A DNA stretch of 10,846 nt, taken from Bacillota bacterium. Lineage in GTDB: Bacteria; Bacillota; Clostridia; UBA1381. The position numbers and the translations under genes were made by a program. Numbering within the stretch: the first letter of the stretch is position 1; each line of letters opens with the position of its first letter. The notes below the pieces were generated by a model that did not search any database, was not told the DNA's origin, and was given only the letters and a program-made list of their open reading frames with translations. The stretch lies in contig JAJPXA010000090.1 of NCBI GenBank assembly GCA_021205715.1, forward strand, positions 1 to 10,846. Direction: 5' to 3'. Below, in pieces: positions 5,700 through 10,846 of this stretch.

Positions 5700-5740
5700 T
5701 AATGTTAAATTAAAATATATGCACGAAAGGACTAAATACT

Positions 5741-8014
5741 ATGAAAACATCTGTTATAGGATACCCGAGAGTGGGTACTTTAAGAGAACTTAAATTCGCG
5801 TCGGAGAAGTATTTCCGAGGCGATATTTCGACGGAGGAGCTTGAGGCAACCGCCGCGGATTTGAGAAAAACGCATTGGGCGACACAGAAAGAGAACGGCG
5901 TTGATTATATCCCGAGCAACGATTTCTCTTTCTTTGACGGCACGCTTGAAACGGCTGTGCTTTTGAACATCATTCCGAAGCGCTATTCCGACCTGAAGCT
6001 CGGCGAGCTTGACACGTATTTCGCGATGGCGCGCGGTTATCAGGGCGAGAGCGGCGACGTAAAGGCGCTTGCGATGAAGAAGTGGTTTAACACGAATTAC
6101 CATTATATGGTTCCCGAGATTGACGACGACTGTGAGATAAAGCTCAACGGCACAAAGCCGTTTGACCTCTTTAACGAGGCGAAAGCGCAGGGTATCGCGA
6201 CAAAGCCGGTTATCGTCGGCGCGTTTACGATGCTTAAACTCGCGCGCTTTACCGGAAGCAAGAGTATAGCGGATTTCACGGATGCGGTTGCGGACGTGTA
6301 CGCGCAGATACTTGAGAAGCTCGGCGCGCTCGGCGCGGAGTGGGTGCAGTTTGACGAGCCGTATCTTGTTCACGATCTGGACAAGGACGACATCTCGCTC
6401 TTTGAAACGCTTTACAATAAGATTTTGGCAAGCAAGGGCGGTGTAAAGGTTCTGGTTCAGACATATTTCGGCGACATACGCGACTGCTATAAGGAGGTTA
6501 CGGCACTTGATTTCGACGGCGTGGGTCTTGATTTTATCGAGGGCAAAAGGACGCTCGATCTTGTTAAGACGAACGGTTTCCCGAGCGGCAAAACGCTGTT
6601 CGCGGGCGTGGTAAACGGCAAAAATATTTGGAGAAATCACTATGCGAAAACCATTGAAACCGTGACGGAGCTTAACAAGCTCGCGGACGAGGTTGTTATA
6701 AGCACATCCTGCTCGCTTCTTCACGTTCCGTACACGTTAAAGCACGAGCAAAAGCTTGATGAGAGCCGCAAAAAGCATTTCGCATTCGCGGAGGAGAAGC
6801 TCGGCGAGCTTAACGAGCTTAAGAGCGTTTTGGCCGCTCCGAACGCTTACGAAACCGCGGAATACAAGGCGAACGCGGCATTGTTCGAGGAGAGCCGCGA
6901 CTGTGACAACAAGGCGGTTCAGGCGAGAGTCGCGTCGCTTACGGACGCGGATTTCGTAAGACTTCCGGAATTTCACGAAAGAGAAAAAATACAAAAGGAC
7001 GCGTTCAAGCTCCCGCTTTTCCCGACAACGACAATCGGCTCGTTCCCGCAGACGGCGGACGTGCGCGAAAACCGCAGAAAATTCAAAAAGGGCGAGATAA
7101 CGGAGCAGGAATACGTTGATTTCAACAAAAAGAAGATTGAGGAGTGCGTAAGACTTCAGGAAGAAATAGGCATCGACGTTTTGGTTCACGGCGAGTACGA
7201 GAGAAACGATATGGTTGAGTATTTCGGCGAGTGCCTGAGCGGCTACCTCTTTACCGAAAAGGCATGGGTACAGTCCTACGGCACGCGCTGTGTTAAGCCT
7301 CCTATCGTATGGGGCGACGTGTCGCGCGAAAAGCCGATGACGGTCGCGTGGTCAACCTACGCGAAGAGCCTTACCGACAAGCCTATGAAGGGTATGCTTA
7401 CCGGCCCCGTTACGATACTGAACTGGTCGTTCCCGCGCGAGGATATTTCGCTTAAGGAATGCGCGTATCAGATAGGACTCGCGATAAAGGACGAGGTTCT
7501 CGACCTTGAGGCGAACGGCATCAATATAATTCAGATTGACGAGGCGGCGCTTCGTGAGAAGCTCCCGCTCCGCAAAACCGATTGGACGGACGAGTATCTC
7601 TCGTGGGCGATACCCGCGTTCAGACTTGTTCACAACACGGTAAAGCCCGAAACGCAGATACACACGCATATGTGCTACAGCGAATTTGCGGACATTATAA
7701 AGGAAATAGACGATATGGACGCGGACGTTATCACGTTTGAGGCGTCGCGCTCCGATTTGACAATTTTGGACGTATTAAAGGAAAACAATTTCCGCACCGA
7801 GGTAGGCCCCGGCGTTTATGACATACACTCGCCGAGAATCCCGTCGGCGGAGGAGATAAAGGCGGCGCTTAACAAAATGCTCGCGCGTATACCCGCGTCG
7901 AAGCTCTGGGTAAACCCCGACTGCGGACTTAAAACAAGAGGCGTCGCGGAAACAAAGCCGAGCTTAACCAATATGGTCGCGGCGGCAAAGGAGTTAAGAA
8001 ATGAGAATCAGTGA
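5741..8014 (+). CDS. metE: Cobalamin-independent methionine synthase (5-methyltetrahydropteroyltriglutamate-homocysteine methyltransferase)
   Basis: MetE transfers the methyl group of 5-methyltetrahydropteroyltri-L-glutamate to homocysteine, making methionine in the cytoplasm without vitamin B12. The 757-residue length matches the classical two-barrel enzyme. The N-terminal folate-binding barrel spans about residues 1-350, opening MKTSVIGYPRVGTLRELKFA. The C-terminal catalytic barrel begins near PLFPTTTIGSFPQT (about 425). The zinc ligands are all present: His643 and Cys645 (in HTHMCYSEF), Glu667 (ITFEASRSD) and Cys728 (NPDCGLKTR), each two positions beyond the E. coli numbering. The start has AAAGGA at 5726-5731 with a 9-base spacer. 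The last 14 bases overlap metF, so the two are one operon. Control is probably by a LysR-type activator at the upstream dyad. Confidence 0.98.
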   Translation: MKTSVIGYPRVGTLRELKFASEKYFRGDISTEELEATAADLRKTHWATQKENGVDYIPSNDFSFFDGTLETAVLLNIIPKRYSDLKLGELDTYFAMARGYQGESGDVKALAMKKWFNTNYHYMVPEIDDDCEIKLNGTKPFDLFNEAKAQGIATKPVIVGAFTMLKLARFTGSKSIADFTDAVADVYAQILEKLGALGAEWVQFDEPYLVHDLDKDDISLFETLYNKILASKGGVKVLVQTYFGDIRDCYKEVTALDFDGVGLDFIEGKRTLDLVKTNGFPSGKTLFAGVVNGKNIWRNHYAKTIETVTELNKLADEVVISTSCSLLHVPYTLKHEQKLDESRKKHFAFAEEKLGELNELKSVLAAPNAYETAEYKANAALFEESRDCDNKAVQARVASLTDADFVRLPEFHEREKIQKDAFKLPLFPTTTIGSFPQTADVRENRRKFKKGEITEQEYVDFNKKKIEECVRLQEEIGIDVLVHGEYERNDMVEYFGECLSGYLFTEKAWVQSYGTRCVKPPIVWGDVSREKPMTVAWSTYAKSLTDKPMKGMLTGPVTILNWSFPREDISLKECAYQIGLAIKDEVLDLEANGINIIQIDEAALREKLPLRKTDWTDEYLSWAIPAFRLVHNTVKPETQIHTHMCYSEFADIIKEIDDMDADVITFEASRSDLTILDVLKENNFRTEVGPGVYDIHSPRIPSAEEIKAALNKMLARIPASKLWVNPDCGLKTRGVAETKPSLTNMVAAAKELRNENQ

Positions 8015-8861
8015 GCTTTCAAACAAGAAAACAACGTTTTCGTTTGAAATATTCCCGCCCAAGCGCACCGCGCCGATTGACACGGTGTACACGATGCTTG
8101 ACGAGGTAAAGGATATAAAGCCCGATTTCATAAGCGTCACATACGGTGCGGGCGGCAGTGAGAACAGCAAGCTCACGTTTGAGATTGCATCGGCGATAAA
8201 AAACAATTACGGCATAGAGAGCATTGCGCATATGCCGTGCATAGGCTTGAAAAAGCACGAGGTGCTCGCGCTTTTGGATGATTTGAAGTCCAAAAATATC
8301 GAGAATATCCTGGCGCTTAGGGGCGATATGCCCGCGGACGGGGATATTCCGAAAGGCGATTTCGATCACGCGAACGAATTGATTACATTTATCAAGGAAA
8401 ACGGCGATTTCGATATCGCCGCCGCGTGCTATCCCGAAAAGCACCCCGAGGCGGCGGACGTTGTGACGGATATACGCAATTTAAAGCGCAAGGTTGACTC
8501 GGGCGCGGACTATCTTTTGAGTCAATTGTTTTTCGATAACAATTACTTCTACCGTTTCCGCGAACGCTGCACGCTCGCGGGCATAGATGTGCCGATTGAA
8601 GCGGGAATTATGCCGGTTGTAAACAAACGTCAGATTGAACGGATGGTGTCGCTTTGCGGCGCGTCACTGCCGGAAAAGTTCGCAACGATGATGATGCGGT
8701 ATGAGGACAACCCCGAGGCGATACGCGACGCGGGCATCGCTTACGCGGTGAATCAGATAATAGACCTCATTTCAAACGGCGTCGACGGAATACATCTTTA
8801 CATAATGAATAACGCGTATGTCGCGAAAAAGATATACGAGGCATTTTTCAGACTTCTGTAA
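8001..8861 (+). CDS. metF: 5,10-methylenetetrahydrofolate reductase
   Basis: MetF is a flavoenzyme that reduces 5,10-methylenetetrahydrofolate to 5-methyltetrahydrofolate, the methyl donor for MetE. The 286-residue TIM barrel shows the family motifs TFSFEIFPPK (Glu16, equivalent to the E. coli catalytic Glu28), FISVTYGAGGS (43-53), LALRGD (104-109, with the flavin-contacting Asp), SQLFFD (Gln175) and a C-terminal GIHLYIMNN. E. coli MetF has 296 residues, so this is full length. The ATG lies inside the end of metE, with AAAGGAG at 7987-7993 and a 7-base spacer, so translation is likely coupled. The stop codon is followed after one base by a strong terminator. There is no second domain, as in the simple bacterial type. 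Confidence 0.97.
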   Translation: MRISELSNKKTTFSFEIFPPKRTAPIDTVYTMLDEVKDIKPDFISVTYGAGGSENSKLTFEIASAIKNNYGIESIAHMPCIGLKKHEVLALLDDLKSKNIENILALRGDMPADGDIPKGDFDHANELITFIKENGDFDIAAACYPEKHPEAADVVTDIRNLKRKVDSGADYLLSQLFFDNNYFYRFRERCTLAGIDVPIEAGIMPVVNKRQIERMVSLCGASLPEKFATMMMRYEDNPEAIRDAGIAYAVNQIIDLISNGVDGIHLYIMNNAYVAKKIYEAFFRLL

Positions 8862-8862
8862 T

Positions 8863-8900
8863 AAAAAAACGGAACCGTTTTCAAACGGTTCCGTTTTTTT
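8863..8900. terminator. Two-way terminator shared by metF (+) and lepA (-)
   Basis: Bases 8863-8879 pair perfectly with 8884-8900 (17 bp) around a four-base loop, with seven A in the 5' arm and seven T in the 3' arm. It works on either strand. It begins one base after the metF stop codon, and its right arm contains two bases of the lepA stop (8899-8901 on the minus strand). Confidence 0.93.
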
Positions 8901-10704
8901 ATTCGTCCAGTTTCAAGACGGACATAAACGCTTCCTGCGGGACGGTTACGCTTCCGACCTGACGCATACGTTTTTTGCCCTCCTTCTGCTTTTCAAGCAG
9001 CTTTTTCTTTCGGCTTATATCGCCGCCGTAGCACTTCGCCAAAACGTCCTTGCGCATTGCTTTTATCGTTTCGCGCGCGATTATTTTTGAGCCTATCGCC
9101 GCCTGAATGGGCACCTCAAAGAGCTGGCGCGGTATCGATTTTTTCAGCTTTTCGCACATCTTACGCGCGCGCGAGTAGGCGTTGTCCTTAAATATTATAA
9201 ACGAAAGCGCATCCACCGCCTCGCCGTTTAAAAGTATGTCGAGCTTAACGAGGTCGGATCTTTTATAGCCGCTAAGCTCATAGTCGAACGACGCGTAACC
9301 CTTGGTGCGCGATTTGAGCGCGTCAAAGAAATCGTACACAATTTCATTGAGCGGCAGCTCGTAAAATATTTCCGCGCGGCTCTCGTCCATATAGGTCATA
9401 TCCTTATACACGCCTCTGCGCTCCTGGCACAGCTCCATAACGTTTCCGACATAGTCCTTGGGAACCATTATCGTCGCGTTTACCACCGGCTCCTCCATAT
9501 AATCTATCTCGGCGGGGTCGGGCAAATTGGACGGATTGTCAACCCAAACCATCTCGCCGTTTGTTTTATACACCTTATATATAACGCTCGGCGCGGTCGT
9601 GACAAGGTCAAGCGCGTACTCGCGCTCAAGGCGCTCCTGGACTATCTCCAAATGCAGCAGTCCCAAAAATCCGCACCTGAATCCGAATCCGAGCGCTACG
9701 GAGGTTTCCAGCTCGAACATCAGCGCCGCGTCGTTTAACTGAAGCTTCATAAGCGCTTCCTTTAAATCCTCGTACTGCGCGCCGTCGGCGGGATATATTC
9801 CGCAGTAAACCATCGGGTTTACCTTTTTATAGCCCGGGAGCGGCTCTTTCGCGCCGCCCTCGGCGGTTGTGACGGTGTCGCCCACGCGCGTGTCGCGTAT
9901 GTTTTTAATGCTCGCGGCAATATATCCGACATCGCCTGCGGAAAGCTCATCGCCCTCGGCAAGTCCCGACGGGTGCATCACGCCGACCTCGACGACGTCA
10001 AACTCGGCGTTTGTCGACATCAGCTTTATACGCTGCCCGGGGCGGATTTTGCCCTCCTTGACTCTCACGTAAACTATTACGCCCTTATAGCTGTCGTAAT
10101 ACGAATCGAAGATAAGCGCCTTTAGGGGCGCGTTTTCATCGCCCTCCGGCGCGGGAATTTTCTCGACTATCTCGTCAAGAACCCGGTCGACGTTTAAGCC
10201 GGTTTTTGCCGAAATCCTCGGCGCGTCCTCTGCGGGGATGCCTATGACGTCCTCAATCTCGCGTATAACAGCCTCCGGTCTTGCGGACGGGAGGTCTATC
10301 TTATTTATTACCGGCACAACCTCAAGTCCGTGGTCGACTGCGAGATAGGTGTTGGCAAGCGTCTGCGCCTCTATTCCCTGCGACGCGTCGACTACTAAAA
10401 TCGCGCCCTCGCACGCGGCGAGCGATCGCGAAACCTCATAGTTAAAATCGACGTGCCCGGGCGTGTCGATAAGGTTAAGCATATATTCCCCGCCGTCCTT
10501 GCGCTTGTATTTCAGGGTTACGGCGTGAGCCTTTATGGTTATTCCTCTTTCCCTTTCCAAATCCATATCGTCAAGGATTTGGTCTTTCATTTCTCTTTGG
10601 TCAACCTCATTCGTAAGCTCTAAAAGTCTGTCGGCAAGCGTGGATTTGCCGTGGTCTATATGCGCTATTATACAAAAATTTCTGATGTTGCTTTTTTTAG
10701 ACAT
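8899..10704 (-). CDS. lepA: Elongation factor 4 (LepA), translational GTPase
   Basis: EF4/LepA is a ribosome-associated GTPase related to EF-G, linked to back-translocation of stalled ribosomes and to 30S subunit biogenesis. The 601-residue protein has the G domain with AHIDHGKST (14-22), the switch region ERERGITI, DTPGHVDF (80-87) and NKID (134-137). EF-G-like domains II, III and V and the LepA-specific C-terminal domain (DALSFIIFKDNAYSRAR, RKKKLLEKQKEGKKRM) follow. The start at 10704 (MSKKSNIRN) has AAGGAG six bases upstream. The frame stays open to an ATG at 10788, adding 28 residues, but the promoter's -10 lies inside that extension and the added residues are not LepA-like, so the shorter form is chosen. 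It stands alone here: the hemN/hrcA genes that often follow lepA in Firmicutes are absent, and metF converges instead. Confidence 0.98.
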   Translation of the reverse strand: MSKKSNIRNFCIIAHIDHGKSTLADRLLELTNEVDQREMKDQILDDMDLERERGITIKAHAVTLKYKRKDGGEYMLNLIDTPGHVDFNYEVSRSLAACEGAILVVDASQGIEAQTLANTYLAVDHGLEVVPVINKIDLPSARPEAVIREIEDVIGIPAEDAPRISAKTGLNVDRVLDEIVEKIPAPEGDENAPLKALIFDSYYDSYKGVIVYVRVKEGKIRPGQRIKLMSTNAEFDVVEVGVMHPSGLAEGDELSAGDVGYIAASIKNIRDTRVGDTVTTAEGGAKEPLPGYKKVNPMVYCGIYPADGAQYEDLKEALMKLQLNDAALMFELETSVALGFGFRCGFLGLLHLEIVQERLEREYALDLVTTAPSVIYKVYKTNGEMVWVDNPSNLPDPAEIDYMEEPVVNATIMVPKDYVGNVMELCQERRGVYKDMTYMDESRAEIFYELPLNEIVYDFFDALKSRTKGYASFDYELSGYKRSDLVKLDILLNGEAVDALSFIIFKDNAYSRARKMCEKLKKSIPRQLFEVPIQAAIGSKIIARETIKAMRKDVLAKCYGGDISRKKKLLEKQKEGKKRMRQVGSVTVPQEAFMSVLKLDE

Positions 10705-10735
10705 AGCTTTCTCCTTGTAAAAACACTTTGTATAT

Positions 10736-10764
10736 ATTTTAGCACACTTTTTTCTAATTTGCAA
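10736..10764 (-). promoter_or_regulatory. Sigma-A promoter of lepA with extended -10
   Basis: On the minus strand TTGCAA (10764-10759), a 17-base spacer and TAAAAT (10741-10736) form a good promoter, with TGC before the -10 as a TGn element. The predicted start is near 10729, about 25 bases before the lepA ATG and inside the longer open frame, which supports the shorter start. Confidence 0.8.
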
Positions 10765-10793
10765 GCACCGCCGCCAAAGCCTCGGCAATATTT

Positions 10794-10822
10794 TTGTAGG
10801 TTTACAATAGATGTGTTACATC
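10794..10822. repeat. Two adjacent short inverted repeats at the right edge
   Basis: TTGTA-GGTT-TACAA (10794-10807) and GATGT-GTT-ACATC (10810-10822) are two perfect five-base dyads whose centres are about 15-16 bases apart. They lie upstream of the lepA promoter, beyond its -35. They may be operator sites for a divergent gene right of the window. TGTA/TACA half-sites recall BlaI/MecI- or CopY-type operators, but the spacing does not match those consensus forms. Confidence 0.35.
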
Positions 10823-10846
10823 CCGCGATAATTTGTTACGAGATGA

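Noticed and set aside
5780..6724. A 314-codon open frame on the minus strand inside metE
   Set aside because: It lies wholly antisense to a fully conserved metE, the peptide has no recognisable domain, and it is explained by a codon bias that avoids creating stops on the other strand.
10705..10788. A 28-residue N-terminal extension of LepA
   Set aside because: The -10 box and predicted transcript start fall inside it, LepA proteins begin near MSKKSNIRN, and a well-spaced AAGGAG precedes the shorter start.
1..10846. Mobile elements, CRISPR arrays, tRNA or rRNA genes, toxin-antitoxin or phage genes
   Set aside because: No transposase, integrase, spaced direct repeats, tRNA cloverleaf or rRNA sequence was seen on either strand, and the genes are all core metabolic, sporulation or translation functions.

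Overview
The window reads as ordinary chromosome from an endospore-forming Clostridia-type Firmicute. The grounds are the spore maturation pair SpmA/SpmB, strong AGGAG-type ribosome binding sites, sigma-A promoters with extended -10 elements, short hairpin-plus-T terminators, and a type I-beta DAHP synthase with an N-terminal ferredoxin-like domain. Base composition is moderate, with many GCG/CGC codons. I see no mobile element, CRISPR array, tRNA, rRNA or phage gene.

Layout from left to right. Positions 1-123 form a leader containing a terminator-like hairpin and a possible 23-codon leader ORF, followed by a MATE-family efflux transporter and its terminator. An aromatic amino acid pair follows: DAHP synthase (aroF) from a near-consensus promoter, a long hairpin, then prephenate dehydratase (pheA). 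These catalyse the first step of the shikimate pathway and a step in the phenylalanine branch, and both carry domains expected to sense the end product. A two-way terminator separates pheA from a small DUF378 membrane protein on the minus strand. Divergent from that gene is a probable DUF4830 protein, then spmA and spmB, which overlap by 4 bases. A sigma-E-like promoter lies ahead of the DUF4830 gene, which fits a mother-cell sporulation group.

The metE-metF operon follows. MetF makes 5-methyltetrahydrofolate and cobalamin-independent MetE uses such methyl groups (polyglutamylated form) to make methionine. Its promoter has no room for a SAM riboswitch. Upstream of the promoter is a 17-bp palindrome of the form TATAG-N7-CTATA, which resembles the MetR/MtaR LysR-type operator described in streptococci. 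metF converges on lepA (elongation factor 4), and the whole 37-bp gap between their stop codons is occupied by one perfect two-way terminator. The last 60 bases hold two short inverted repeats ahead of whatever lies beyond the window.

I did not find a clearly novel multi-gene system. The observations most worth a second look are regulatory: the MetR-like box at metEF, the leader hairpin and overlapping leader ORF at the MATE gene, the hairpin between aroF and pheA, and the sigma-E-like promoter that may tie an uncharacterised DUF4830 protein to sporulation.
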